Shown piece after piece: positions 24,989-33,936 of a stretch of 64,000 nt of DNA (positions are counted from its first letter, which is position 1; each line of letters opens with the position of its first letter). The notes below the pieces were generated by a model, which saw only the letters and a list, made by a program, of their open reading frames with translations, was not told where the DNA came from and did no database searches. Position numbers and translations under genes: made by a program. Location: assembly GCA_050008575.1 (NCBI GenBank), contig JBEKMJ010000035.1, positions 11,870-75,869 on the forward strand, read 5' to 3'. This DNA is from Bog-159 sp050008575. Lineage in GTDB: Bacteria; Acidobacteriota; Terriglobia; Bryobacterales; Bryobacteraceae.

Positions 24989-26956
24989 CTACGGCTTTTC
25001 TTCTTCCACCGGAATGCGGTGTTCGTTGGCGAACGCATCCTTGCGAATGCCGGTCACCTGCCAGGATACTCGCATGCCCGGCCGGCCGCCGCCGATCTTG
25101 AATTCGTTGCCGGAAACCTCGCGCGCGACATACACCGGCGCAAACCCGCCAATGCAAGTAAGCTGATACCGGAAATCGCGGTTCAACGCATCGAACCAGT
25201 CCGGCAGCTTCACCACCGCATCGCCATGCCGCGATAGCGTCGCCACGCCGTTATAGATGTTCATCATGTCGGGAGACTCCACGAAGGAGTGGTAGAGATA
25301 CTTATGTTCCGGGTCGAGCGGATGATCGATGCGGAACGAGCCGCCGCTCTTGGAAACCGTGCCGGTGACCGTCAGGTTGCCGGTGATGGTGACGTTGCCG
25401 GTAAACTGTCCGGCGCTGCCGCCGCCCGAAGCGCTCGCGGCCAAAGCCGTGCCACCCGCGGTGGAAGTCGCTTCGACACCCACGCCACTGGGGCTCACCG
25501 TGGTGCCGTATACGCCGTAGGTGGCCCCGCTGGTGGACGTCGCGACGCCGCGCACGCCGATTCCCGTGGTACTCGCGGTGGTGCCATACACGCCATAAGC
25601 GTTGCCGGTAGTCGAGGCGTTGCCGCCGTACACGCCATAGGCTGTCGGGCTCGTAGTGCCGCCCGCGACGCCCGTGCCGTTGGTGGCGGTACCGTTCACC
25701 GCAATTCCGTTCGGGCTCACCACGCTGCCATATACGCCGAACGTAGACCCGGTGGTAGAGGACGCAGATCCCTGGACGCCAATTCCGGCGGTGCTCGCGT
25801 TAATGCCGACTACGCCATAGGCGTGGCCCGTGGTCGCGGTGTTCACGCCGTACACCGCGTATCCCGCCGCGCTGGCGGTAGAGCCATAAGTGCCAAAAGC
25901 GTTGCCGGTCGTGGCGAGGTTGGCGCCGTACACCCCGTATGCCGTGGGACTGGAAGTGACACCTCCCACCCCCGTCCCGTTGGTGGCGATGCCGTACACC
26001 GATATTCCGGCTGGGCTCACCGTGCTTCCATAAACGCCAAAATCCCCGCCGCTGGTCGCTGTGGCTTGGCCTAACACACCGACGCCGGTAGTGCTTCCGC
26101 TAATGCCGAACACGCCGGCGTTGACACCGGTCGTGGCCGTGGCCACGCCTTGCACGCCCGTACCCGTAGAACTGGCGGAGGTGCCGGCCACGCCAAAATT
26201 GGCGCCGGTAGCCGATGTGGCCGAACCCAGCACCGCGGTTCCCGTGGCGCTTGTGGCAACAGCCTCGAATCGGGCCGTCGGCGTCGTCGTTCCCAGGCCC
26301 ACCGCGCCGGCAGTCGTCTCGTACAACTTCGAACTTCCGATAGCCGTGGTGCTGGTCCAGACTGGAATGTAATTAGTGGTGCCAGTGCCGGTCAGGGCGG
26401 GCGCGGCGGCGGGTTTCGCCGATTGGGCCACCGATCCCGCGGCGGCCGGATCTACCGCCGGAGCATGACTGGCGGTCCCAGCGTTTGTCCCAGCGTTTGT
26501 CGCAGCCAGCGCGAATGCCGATGCCGGCAGTCCTCCCAGCGTTTCCGCGTCCACCGACTTCAGCGAGTAAGGAACGCTGGTCATCAGCACTCGCGGACGC
26601 TCCGGTTCCCCTTGCGCCTGGACCCCCAACCATCGTTGCCCCGCGCCAAAGACTTCCGCCGGAATACCTTCGTTCCTGGTGGATCCCAGCAGCACCGAGT
26701 ATTCGCCGTGGCCGCCGGACTGCACGTTCTGGGTTTCCATCCAGATCGGGGACCCGCCCTCCTGCGCTTCATACAGCGAGAACGTCACCCCCACTACGCC
26801 AGCCAGCGGTTTGCCGCCGCCGTCCGTCAATGTACCGCTGAACTGCACCAGCCGCGGCACCGCCGTGGCGGCTTTCGGGACCGTCTGGGCGCGACCTGCG
26901 AACGCTACGCACATCCCCAGCAGCACGGCGCAGATAGAATTGCCAATCCGTCTCAT
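24989..26956 (-). CDS. Secreted fibre-like repeat protein 1
   Basis: 655 residues from the ATG at 26956 (GGAGAG upstream; an earlier in-frame start would spoil the signal peptide). Signal peptide, then a conserved N-terminal domain (SGTLTDGGGKPLAGVVGVTF, WLGVQAQGEPERPRVLMTS, DAETLGGLPASAFAL). Next come about a dozen glycine-rich repeats of ~26 residues with the core GVYG/GVQG and an alanine-serine-threonine linker. The C-terminal head begins at FRIDHPLDPEHKYLYHSFVE and runs to VSWQVTGIRKDAFANEHRIP, a domain found at the tip of many bacterial fibre-like proteins. It is probably a trimeric surface fibre; the role is unknown. Confidence 0.8.
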   Translation of the reverse strand: MRRIGNSICAVLLGMCVAFAGRAQTVPKAATAVPRLVQFSGTLTDGGGKPLAGVVGVTFSLYEAQEGGSPIWMETQNVQSGGHGEYSVLLGSTRNEGIPAEVFGAGQRWLGVQAQGEPERPRVLMTSVPYSLKSVDAETLGGLPASAFALAATNAGTNAGTASHAPAVDPAAAGSVAQSAKPAAAPALTGTGTTNYIPVWTSTTAIGSSKLYETTAGAVGLGTTTPTARFEAVATSATGTAVLGSATSATGANFGVAGTSASSTGTGVQGVATATTGVNAGVFGISGSTTGVGVLGQATATSGGDFGVYGSTVSPAGISVYGIATNGTGVGGVTSSPTAYGVYGANLATTGNAFGTYGSTASAAGYAVYGVNTATTGHAYGVVGINASTAGIGVQGSASSTTGSTFGVYGSVVSPNGIAVNGTATNGTGVAGGTTSPTAYGVYGGNASTTGNAYGVYGTTASTTGIGVRGVATSTSGATYGVYGTTVSPSGVGVEATSTAGGTALAASASGGGSAGQFTGNVTITGNLTVTGTVSKSGGSFRIDHPLDPEHKYLYHSFVESPDMMNIYNGVATLSRHGDAVVKLPDWFDALNRDFRYQLTCIGGFAPVYVAREVSGNEFKIGGGRPGMRVSWQVTGIRKDAFANEHRIPVEEEKP

Positions 26957-27058
26957 ATCACTCTCCGTAAGCCTCAAATTGTGACACAAAACCGCCCTCA
27001 ATATCGATCCGGGACGTTCCGTACTTTAGTACCAGCGGCACTATCCCCGCGCCATTTG

Positions 27059-27146
27059 GTGGGGCAGGCGTCTACGCCTGCGGCGGGTCTCCAGACCCGC
27101 CCGGAGGGTTCTGGAGAACCCTCGCAGGACTGGAGTCCTGCCCCAC
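27059..27146. repeat. Compound hairpin element bounded by GTGGGGC/GCCCCAC
   Basis: 88 bp with GTGGGGC at the left and GCCCCAC at the right end. Four back-to-back palindromes: GCAGGCGTCTACGCCTGC (27064-27081), GCGGGTCTCCAGACCCGC (27083-27100), GAGGGTTCTGGAGAACCCTC (27104-27123) and GCAGGACTGGAGTCCTGC (27124-27141). It lies between the two fibre genes. Confidence 0.85.
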
Positions 27147-27166
27147 CGCGGCTCACAGACCCGCGC

Positions 27167-29524
27167 CTACATCGTAGCCGGCGCTACCGCCCCATGTACC
27201 GTTGAGGGACGGCTCTTTACCGGCAAGCGCCGTTGCGGCGCTGCCATCCGAGCCGGTGTTCCGTGGCTTGAAGCCCTCTGCAGCGGGGCTCGCTGCAGCA
27301 TCGTCTTATCGGGCGCCGTCCTGTTGGAATTGACGCCCCTCTGGATCACGTTGGTCAGGTCGGCCAGCCGGATGCCTTCATAACTCTTGCGCCGGGCCAT
27401 GATGCGATAGTCGAATGCAATGGCGGATGTGCCGCCGCCCAGTTCGTGAACTTCGAAACTCGCGCCGGTTTCATTGGCGACATACAGTCCCTTGCAATCG
27501 CCCTTGGGTGTCAAAAACACGTGGTACTCCATGCCGGTGTTGACCGTTTGGGCAAACACGGGCTCCAGGCGGACCACCGCCGCACCCTGTACCAAGCTCC
27601 CCGAGCCGGCATCCTCGAACCAGTTTTCCGGGGCTTCCACCGCGTATAGCGCGACCTGCCGCGAACCGCCATCCACCGGCACCACGGCCGATTTCGAGCC
27701 GCTGCAGGTGAGGTTGCCATTCACGAAAATGTCGCAATAGCCGCTGAACTTGCTGCCGTAGGTTGCCAACACGATCGCGTCGTCTTTGGAGGATTCGTCG
27801 TTTTCGGCAAACAGCGTGGCCAGGTGCGTGCTGTTGTTGTAGGCTGCCACGGCTTCCACTGAATCGGCCGTGCCCAGGACGCCCGCAAAGCCCGTGCTGC
27901 TATCCCCCCAAACGCCGACCGATCCCGCCCCCGTCAACGTGCCGGATTCGGTGCTGATGGCGGGGGCGACCCCGTATACTCCAATTCCCGGAGGGGTGGG
28001 ATTGTTGCCGTAGACTCCGACTCCCGTAGGGCTGGCGGCCTTGCCATAGACGCCGGTCGTATTGCCGGTCGTGGCACTCGCGTCGCCCGACACGCCGACT
28101 CCCGAAGTGCTGACGGCCGAGCCGGAGACGCCGTTCGTGTTGCCGGTGGTAGCGCTGGCTTCGCCCGACACGCCGATTCCCTCGGTACTGGCGGCCAGGC
28201 CAAACACGCCCGTGGTGCTGCCGGTCGTGGAAGTCGCTTCGCCCGACACGCCGCTGCCGGAAGTGCTGGCGGACGAGCCGTAGACGCCCGCCGTATTGCC
28301 TTCCACGGCATTAGCTTGGCCCTGCACGCCGCCTCCTGAAGAGCTTGCGTTCAGGCCGGCTACGCCATACGTAGTGCCGCTGGTAGCCGTAGCTTCGCCC
28401 TGCACGCCGAGCCCCGTAGGGCTTGCGGACACGCCGTAGACGCCCCGCGTATCGCCGCTCGCGGCATTGGCTTCGCCCTGTATGCCGACTCCGGAAGAGC
28501 TCGCCGCCACGCCATACACGCCAAACGTGGCGCCGCTGGTGCTATCCACCTCGCCCTTCACTCCGATTCCCGCAGAGCTCGAGTTCACGCCCAGCACGCC
28601 AAACGTATCGCCGCTGGTAGTGCTAGTGGAGCCCTTCACGCCGATGCCCGAAGTGCTTTCGCTCAGTCCAAACACGCCAACGTTGCTTCCGGTCGAGGCA
28701 AACGCCTGCCCCTGTACCCCAACTCCCGCGGAGCTTTCGCTGGTGCCCAGCACGCCGATATTCGCGCCACTAGTATCGATAGCGGTGCCCTGCACTCCGC
28801 TGCCAGTGGCGCCGGTGGCTTCGCCCACGATGCCATTACCGGAAGTGGCTTTCACTACGAACTTCGAGGCGGTCGAGGTGGCGCCAATGCCCACGCTTGT
28901 ACCACTCTGCAGGATCAAAGAGTTTCCCAGAGTAGTGCTGTTGGTCCACAGCGGCACGGTTCCGGCAGTTCCGGTGCCGCTGAGAGCGGCGGGCGAAGCC
29001 GCGGCGGGCTTGGCCAGCTCGCCCTTGGCGGATTCGACGGCAGCGCCAACCGCGGCGTGTCCGGCGACCCCGGCCAGTGCGAACGCCGACGCGGGCAGAC
29101 CGCCCAGGGTCTCCGCATCGACTGCCTTCAGCGAGTAGGGCACGCTCGCCATCAGCACCCGCGGCCGCTCCGCTTCTCCCTGCGCCTGCACGCCCAGCCA
29201 TCGCTGGCCCGCGGCAAAGGCTTCCGCCGGCAAGCCTTCATTCTTGGTGTAACCCAGCAACACCGTGTATTGACCGTTGCCGCCGGCCTGCACATTTTGC
29301 GTCTCCATCCATATCGGGGATCCCCCCTCCTGCCCTTCGTACAGCGAGAACGTCACCCCCACAACCCCGGTCAGCGGCTTGCCGCCGCCATCCGTTAATG
29401 TGCCGCTGAATTTCACCAGCCGCGGCACCGCCGTTGCGATCTTCGAAGCCGGCTGTGCGCGCACCACCATCGTCCCGCACGCCACCAGCAGCATTGCACA
29501 AATAGAATTGCCAATCCGTTTCAT
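27167..29524 (-). CDS. Secreted fibre-like repeat protein 2
   Basis: 785 residues. The signal peptide and N-terminal domain are nearly identical to fibre protein 1 (SGTLTDGGGKPLTGVVGVTF, VDAETLGGLPASAFAL). At least ten 26-residue repeats follow, for example TSGIGVKGSTSTTSGDTFGV. The head is different: VALYAVEAPENWFEDAGSGS, TVNTGMEYHVFLTPKGDCKG, FDYRIMARRKSYEGIRL, another common fibre-tip domain. The last ~60 residues are basic and disordered. The ATG at 29524 has AAGGGG upstream. It probably has its own promoter, because a hairpin cluster separates it from fibre 1. Confidence 0.8.
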   Translation of the reverse strand: MKRIGNSICAMLLVACGTMVVRAQPASKIATAVPRLVKFSGTLTDGGGKPLTGVVGVTFSLYEGQEGGSPIWMETQNVQAGGNGQYTVLLGYTKNEGLPAEAFAAGQRWLGVQAQGEAERPRVLMASVPYSLKAVDAETLGGLPASAFALAGVAGHAAVGAAVESAKGELAKPAAASPAALSGTGTAGTVPLWTNSTTLGNSLILQSGTSVGIGATSTASKFVVKATSGNGIVGEATGATGSGVQGTAIDTSGANIGVLGTSESSAGVGVQGQAFASTGSNVGVFGLSESTSGIGVKGSTSTTSGDTFGVLGVNSSSAGIGVKGEVDSTSGATFGVYGVAASSSGVGIQGEANAASGDTRGVYGVSASPTGLGVQGEATATSGTTYGVAGLNASSSGGGVQGQANAVEGNTAGVYGSSASTSGSGVSGEATSTTGSTTGVFGLAASTEGIGVSGEASATTGNTNGVSGSAVSTSGVGVSGDASATTGNTTGVYGKAASPTGVGVYGNNPTPPGIGVYGVAPAISTESGTLTGAGSVGVWGDSSTGFAGVLGTADSVEAVAAYNNSTHLATLFAENDESSKDDAIVLATYGSKFSGYCDIFVNGNLTCSGSKSAVVPVDGGSRQVALYAVEAPENWFEDAGSGSLVQGAAVVRLEPVFAQTVNTGMEYHVFLTPKGDCKGLYVANETGASFEVHELGGGTSAIAFDYRIMARRKSYEGIRLADLTNVIQRGVNSNRTAPDKTMLQRAPLQRASSHGTPARMAAPQRRLPVKSRPSTVHGAVAPATM

Positions 29525-29625
29525 ATCACCCCTTGTGGTTTTTTGGCGCCAAGGTCTAGCTGGCGCATTCCTGCTACATTAGAGACTGCGTAGACTGGGC
29601 GATAATTCCCTCACCAGGGAAGCCG

Positions 29626-30213
29626 ATGCCTGGCGAAATTACAATTCTGCTGCAGCAATGGAAGGCCGGAGACGCCGCAGCCTATGAGCAACTCGTGCCG
29701 CACGTGTACCCGCATTTGCGCGAGGTGGCGGCCGGTTATCTGCGCCACGAAACCGGCCGCCAGACGCTGCAACCTACCGCCTTGGTCCACGAGTTGTACC
29801 TGCGGCTTCTGCAGCAGCGCAAGGCCGACTGGAAGGACCGCGCCCACTTCTACACTTTCGCGGCCAAGATGATGCGCTGGATTCTGGCGGATCACGCCCG
29901 GAACAAACAAGCCGAAAGACGCGGGGGCGGGGTACCGGACCTGCCCCTGAGCGAAGACCTGCCCTGGATCGATCTGAACAGCGAGGATGTGATCGACGTG
30001 AATCGGGCGTTGGACGAGCTGGAGAAGGTGGACGCGCGCAAAGTCCGATTGGTCGAAATGCGATATTTCTTGGGTTGCACACTGGAGGAGTCCGCGGATC
30101 TTTTGGAAGTCTCCACAGCCACCGCCGAGCGCGACCTGACGGTGGTCCGGAGCTGGCTGTATTCGCGATTGCGCGGCGAAAGCGCTTCGCCGGAGCCTTC
30201 CGCCACCGTCTGA
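29626..30213 (+). CDS. ECF-type RNA polymerase sigma factor (acidobacterial/planctomycete group)
   Basis: 195 residues. Region 2 reads YPHLREVAAGYLRHETGRQT, TALVHELYLRL and FYTFAAKMMRWILADHAR; region 4 reads EMRYFLGCTLEESADLLEVS, TATAERDLTVVRSWLYSRL. This is the sigma subgroup typically encoded beside Ser/Thr kinases. No anti-sigma gene is adjacent; instead the kinase with a TPR-like tail begins 9 bases downstream, so the kinase probably controls the sigma factor, by phosphorylation or binding. The regulon is unknown. Confidence 0.92.
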   Translation: MPGEITILLQQWKAGDAAAYEQLVPHVYPHLREVAAGYLRHETGRQTLQPTALVHELYLRLLQQRKADWKDRAHFYTFAAKMMRWILADHARNKQAERRGGGVPDLPLSEDLPWIDLNSEDVIDVNRALDELEKVDARKVRLVEMRYFLGCTLEESADLLEVSTATAERDLTVVRSWLYSRLRGESASPEPSATV

Positions 30214-30222
30214 TCGCGTCTT

Positions 30223-32754
30223 GTGAGCATGCCGCCGGAACCCCTGAACGCGCAGCGCTGGCAGCGCATCGAAGCCATCTTTAATCGCGCGGCGGCCGAG
30301 CCCCAGGCAGCCCGCGCCGCGATCCTGCACCGCATGGCCGAAGGCGACGCCGCGGTCCTCTCCGAGGTGCTGGGAATGCTGCGCGCTTTCGACCGCGAGC
30401 GACTGGCCCCAGCCGGGCCCGAGCCCTCGTCCGATCCCGCGTCCGAGCCCGCGTCCGAACCAATGGTAGCCGGCAGGCGTTTGGGGAACTACGAACTGGA
30501 CCGCATCCTGGGGCACGGAGGCATGGGTCTGGTGTACCTGGCGCATCGCGCGGATGGCCAGTTCCAGCAGCACGTAGCCTTGAAATTGCTTGCCGCCAAT
30601 CTGCGGACGGAGTTCTTTACCGGGCGTTTCCGCGGCGAGCGGCAGATCCTGGCCAATCTGAACCATCCCAATATTACGCGGCTGATGGATAGCGGCGTGG
30701 GCCCGGAGGGCGATCCGTACCTGGTGATGGAGTACGTCGACGGGCAGCCCATCGATGCCTGGTGCGACCAGCGCCGGTTAACTTTGGATGCGCGCATCCG
30801 GTGTTTTCTGCAGGTTTGCGCCGCCGCGGAATACGCTCACCGCAACTTGATCGTCCATCGCGACGTGAAGCCCGGCAATATTTTCGTAACCGGGGAAGGC
30901 GTGGTAAAGCTGCTGGATTTCGGCACCGCCAAGCTGCTCTCCATGGCGGAAACCGACGCTACCATGACGCGATTCCGCATGATGACGCCGCGCTATGCCA
31001 GCCCGGAACAGTTGCGCGGCGAGCCCGTGAGCACGCTCACCGACGTGTATTCGCTAGGCATCGTGTTGTACGAGCTGCTGACTGGCGCATGGCCCTTCGG
31101 CGATCCACGGTCGACCGTGGCCGGGCTCGAGCGCGCCGTTCGCGACGTGGATCCGGCCCGTCCGGCCGCGGTGTCGAGCGCAGCCGCAGCCACTTCGCGC
31201 GCAACTTCTAAAGCCAGGCTCGCACGCACGCTGGATGGCGACCTGGGCAATATCGTCCTGAAGGCCATCCAGGGAGATCCCCTGCGCCGCTACCCGTCCG
31301 TGGAGCAGTTCTCCGAGGATCTGCGCCGGTATCTGGCGGGGTGGCCGGTGCTGGCGCGTCCGCGGACCCTGCCGTACCGCGCCGCCCGGTTCGTCCGCCG
31401 CAACCGCTGGCCGGTGGCGGCCATCGCGTTTCTTAGCTCCGTCCTGGCCTTCGCGGCCGTCTACGCATTTCGCCAGTATGCCCGCGAGCAGCGGCGCATG
31501 CTGCAGATGCGCGAGTTGAGCCAATCGTTCCTCTCCGACATTTTTCGTGAGGTTTCCAGCTTGCCCGGATCCACCAAGGCCCGCCTGCTGATTGTGGACC
31601 GCGCGCGCCGGAATCTGGACGAACTGCTGCCCGAGGCGCCCGGAGACCCCGCGCTGCGGCGTGCCGTGGCCAACGCTTACGTGCAGCTCGCCATCATCCA
31701 GGGCGAGCCATTCACCGTCAACTTGGGCGACAGTCCGGGAGCCATGGTCAGTTACCGCAAAGCCGAGGCGCTGGCGGTGCAAGGCGATCCCCGCGACTGG
31801 GACACCCTCTGGATTTTGATACGGGCACGGTTGGGCATCGCCTCGCTGCAGGTGCGCGCCGGCGAGTACCCACAAGCCGCCGCCACTCTGCGCGGGGCAC
31901 TCGATCCGGCGCACCGGTTATGGAAAGACGGTCCGCCCGCGCTGCGGGATGGCGCCAGCCCGGCGAGTCTTTACGTGCGCGCCAATCTGCAGCTCGGCCA
32001 TGCGCTGCTGAGGGCCGCCAACGCCGACCGCAGCGTTCCCGGCTTGCGGCAGGCGCTCGCGCAATTCGAGCACACCGTGGCGATCGCCGAAGAAGTGCAG
32101 GCGCGCGATCCCGGGCTGGCCGATATGGCGGGTCGCTACAGCCAATATGTGGGTTTCACATTGGAGGATCTGGGCAATGCATCGGGCGACCCAAGCTATT
32201 ATCCACGGGCCGCCACGGCGCACCAGCGGGCCACGGACGCCGCCGCGGCGGCTTACCGGAAGACACCCAATCCGCAGACGCAACGGGACTATGCCGACGC
32301 TTTGAGCGAGATGAGCTGGGCGCTGGGCCTGGGCGGCGAAAAGCAGAAAGCCGTGCAGGCCGCCGAGCAGGCCCTGGCGCTGATGGAGCCGGTTTCAAAG
32401 GCCGATCCCACCAGCAGCGAGGCGCGCCAGGATGTTGCCAACATGTACCTGTATCTGGGCGCCGCCGAAAACCGTGCGGACCGGCTTCAGGCCGCCCTCC
32501 GGCACTTGAGACTGGCGGACTCCATGGTCGCGATGCCGGTTCAGGTTCAGCCGAGCGATCGCGAGATCCTGGAACGGTATATCAAGATCCACGAACAACT
32601 GGCGTTGACCCTGATGCGGGCGCACCAGCGCGCCGGCGCGGTAGGGGCGCTGTCGCAGGCCGTGCGCGCCGCCGAAAAACTGCCGGTGATTCCAGCGTGG
32701 CGGCTGGCCGAACTGCGGCAGCGGTTGGCGCAGGCGCGGGGCAAGCCGCAGTAA
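30223..32754 (+). CDS. Membrane Ser/Thr protein kinase with C-terminal TPR-like region
   Basis: 843 residues from a GTG; an ATG two codons later is equally possible. Residues 90-385 are the kinase: GHGGMGLVYL loop, Lys121, HRDVKPGN (Asp214), DFG (Asp232), SPEQ. A single membrane helix at ~392-412 (VAAIAFLSSVLAFAAVYAF) separates it from a ~430-residue external helical region with TPR-like pairs (for example QTQRDYADALSEMSWALGLG). All catalytic residues are present. It is translationally close to the ECF sigma gene, forming a signalling pair in which the outer helical region would sense a ligand or protein. Confidence 0.93.
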   Translation: MSMPPEPLNAQRWQRIEAIFNRAAAEPQAARAAILHRMAEGDAAVLSEVLGMLRAFDRERLAPAGPEPSSDPASEPASEPMVAGRRLGNYELDRILGHGGMGLVYLAHRADGQFQQHVALKLLAANLRTEFFTGRFRGERQILANLNHPNITRLMDSGVGPEGDPYLVMEYVDGQPIDAWCDQRRLTLDARIRCFLQVCAAAEYAHRNLIVHRDVKPGNIFVTGEGVVKLLDFGTAKLLSMAETDATMTRFRMMTPRYASPEQLRGEPVSTLTDVYSLGIVLYELLTGAWPFGDPRSTVAGLERAVRDVDPARPAAVSSAAAATSRATSKARLARTLDGDLGNIVLKAIQGDPLRRYPSVEQFSEDLRRYLAGWPVLARPRTLPYRAARFVRRNRWPVAAIAFLSSVLAFAAVYAFRQYAREQRRMLQMRELSQSFLSDIFREVSSLPGSTKARLLIVDRARRNLDELLPEAPGDPALRRAVANAYVQLAIIQGEPFTVNLGDSPGAMVSYRKAEALAVQGDPRDWDTLWILIRARLGIASLQVRAGEYPQAAATLRGALDPAHRLWKDGPPALRDGASPASLYVRANLQLGHALLRAANADRSVPGLRQALAQFEHTVAIAEEVQARDPGLADMAGRYSQYVGFTLEDLGNASGDPSYYPRAATAHQRATDAAAAAYRKTPNPQTQRDYADALSEMSWALGLGGEKQKAVQAAEQALALMEPVSKADPTSSEARQDVANMYLYLGAAENRADRLQAALRHLRLADSMVAMPVQVQPSDREILERYIKIHEQLALTLMRAHQRAGAVGALSQAVRAAEKLPVIPAWRLAELRQRLAQARGKPQ

Positions 32755-32768
32755 GTGGGGTACCCCTT

Positions 32769-32955
32769 GTGGGGCGGGCGTCCACGCCTGCAGCGGGTCT
32801 CCAGACCCGCCTCACGGCCGGATGAACGCCGCCACAGGCGAGCCTTCGCTCGCGTGCCGGAGGTGGGCAAAGCTCCGAGGCAGGCGGCCTGCGAGGCCGC
32901 CGCAGGCTGCGAGCCTGCCCCACAAGATCCGCCACGGCACGCCGGGGGCGTGCGC
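32769..32955. repeat. Large hairpin cluster with GTGGGGC/GCCCCAC ends
   Basis: The main element is 32769-32923 with GTGGGGC at the left and GCCCCAC at the right. Inside are a CAGGCG/CGCCTG-type module, GCGGGTCTCCAGACCCGC, an AGGCGAGC module, GGCGGCCTgcgAGGCCGCC (32883-32901) and GCAGGCTgcgAGCCTGC (32902-32918). After it comes a piece (about 32933-32955) equal to the right terminal repeat of the 44.7-kb element. Confidence 0.8.
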
Positions 32956-32958
32956 CTG

Positions 32959-33936
32959 TCAGCGCGCAAACCGCGTCGCCTTGCGGGCCGCCTGCCGCTC
33001 CAGCGCCAGTTCGATCAGCCGGTCCAGCAGCGCGGAAAAGCCGAGCCCGCTTTGTTCCCACATCTTGGGGTACATGCTGATGGAGGTGAAGCCGGGAATC
33101 GTGTTGATCTCGTTCAAATAGAGCTTGCCGGTGGCCGCTTCCAGCAGGAAATCGACGCGCGCCATTCCCTCGCATCCTACCGCGCGATAGCACTCCACAG
33201 CCAGGCGCCGCAGCTCGGCCGTTTGGTCCTCGCCGATCTCGGCGGGCAGCCGGAACTGCGCCCGGTCCAGCAGGTATTTGTCCTCGTAGTCGTAGAATTC
33301 CTTCGAAGGCAGGATCTCGCAGGGCAGCGAAGCCACAGGGTCGTCGTTGCCCAGCACGGCGCACTCCAGCTCACGTCCCTCAATGCTCCGTTCCACGATG
33401 ATCTTGCGGTCGAACTCGGCGGCCAGCCGCAGAGCCGGCTCCAGCTCGGCTGTGGCGTGAACCTTCGAGATCCCCACCGAAGAGCCCAGGTTAGCCGGCT
33501 TCACGAAAACCGGAAACCCAAAGCGCTGCAAGACCGCGCCGGGGTTCAATTCGTGCCTTCCCATCACGATATACTCCACCACCGGCAGGCCGCGTTCGAT
33601 CGAGATGCGCTTCATCATCTCCTTATCCATGGAAACGGCGGAAGCCATTACGGCGGCGCCCACGTACGGCAGGCCCGCCAACTCCAGCAAGCCTTGCACC
33701 GTGCCGTCTTCGCCGAGCGTGCCGTGTAAAACCGGAAACACTACGTCTATTTCCGGCTGCGCCCCCGGCTCAGGCAGGATTGGCTCCGGAAACCATTTGC
33801 CCAACTGATCGATGAAGTACTCCACCACGTCGTAGCGCTCGCGATCGAGCCCCGCCATGATGGATTTCGCCGAACGGATCGAAATCTCGTGCTCGCCGCT
33901 GCGTCCGCCGTAAATAACGGCGACTGTAGTTTTCAT
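32959..33936 (-). CDS. ddl: D-alanine--D-alanine ligase
   Basis: 325 residues. VIYGGRSGEHEISIRSA at the N-terminus, FPVLHGTLGEDGTVQG, the ATP-grasp stretch FPVFVKPANLGSSVGISK, the omega-loop SKEFYDYEDKYL and the metal site YLNEINTIPGFTSISMYPKM are all present. The Tyr/Lys pattern FYDYEDKY favours D-Ala-D-Ala over the D-Ala-D-Lac made by Van-type ligases. It joins two D-alanines with ATP for peptidoglycan precursors, in the cytoplasm. Its ATG overlaps the arginase stop by 4 bases, so the genes are coupled, although no pathway link is obvious. Confidence 0.95.
   Translation of the reverse strand: MKTTVAVIYGGRSGEHEISIRSAKSIMAGLDRERYDVVEYFIDQLGKWFPEPILPEPGAQPEIDVVFPVLHGTLGEDGTVQGLLELAGLPYVGAAVMASAVSMDKEMMKRISIERGLPVVEYIVMGRHELNPGAVLQRFGFPVFVKPANLGSSVGISKVHATAELEPALRLAAEFDRKIIVERSIEGRELECAVLGNDDPVASLPCEILPSKEFYDYEDKYLLDRAQFRLPAEIGEDQTAELRRLAVECYRAVGCEGMARVDFLLEAATGKLYLNEINTIPGFTSISMYPKMWEQSGLGFSALLDRLIELALERQAARKATRFAR

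Noticed and set aside
25289..27205. Long plus-strand open frames opposite fibre protein 1
   Set aside because: They arise from the repetitive GC-rich minus-strand gene; the minus frame has signal peptide, repeats and a known head domain.
24989..29524. Regular 78-bp repeats considered as a CRISPR array
   Set aside because: The repeats are in-frame coding units without constant short repeats and unique spacers, and there are no cas genes.
24989..29524. Prophage tail-fibre region
   Set aside because: Both proteins have signal peptides and no other phage gene (capsid, terminase, integrase, lysin) is near.
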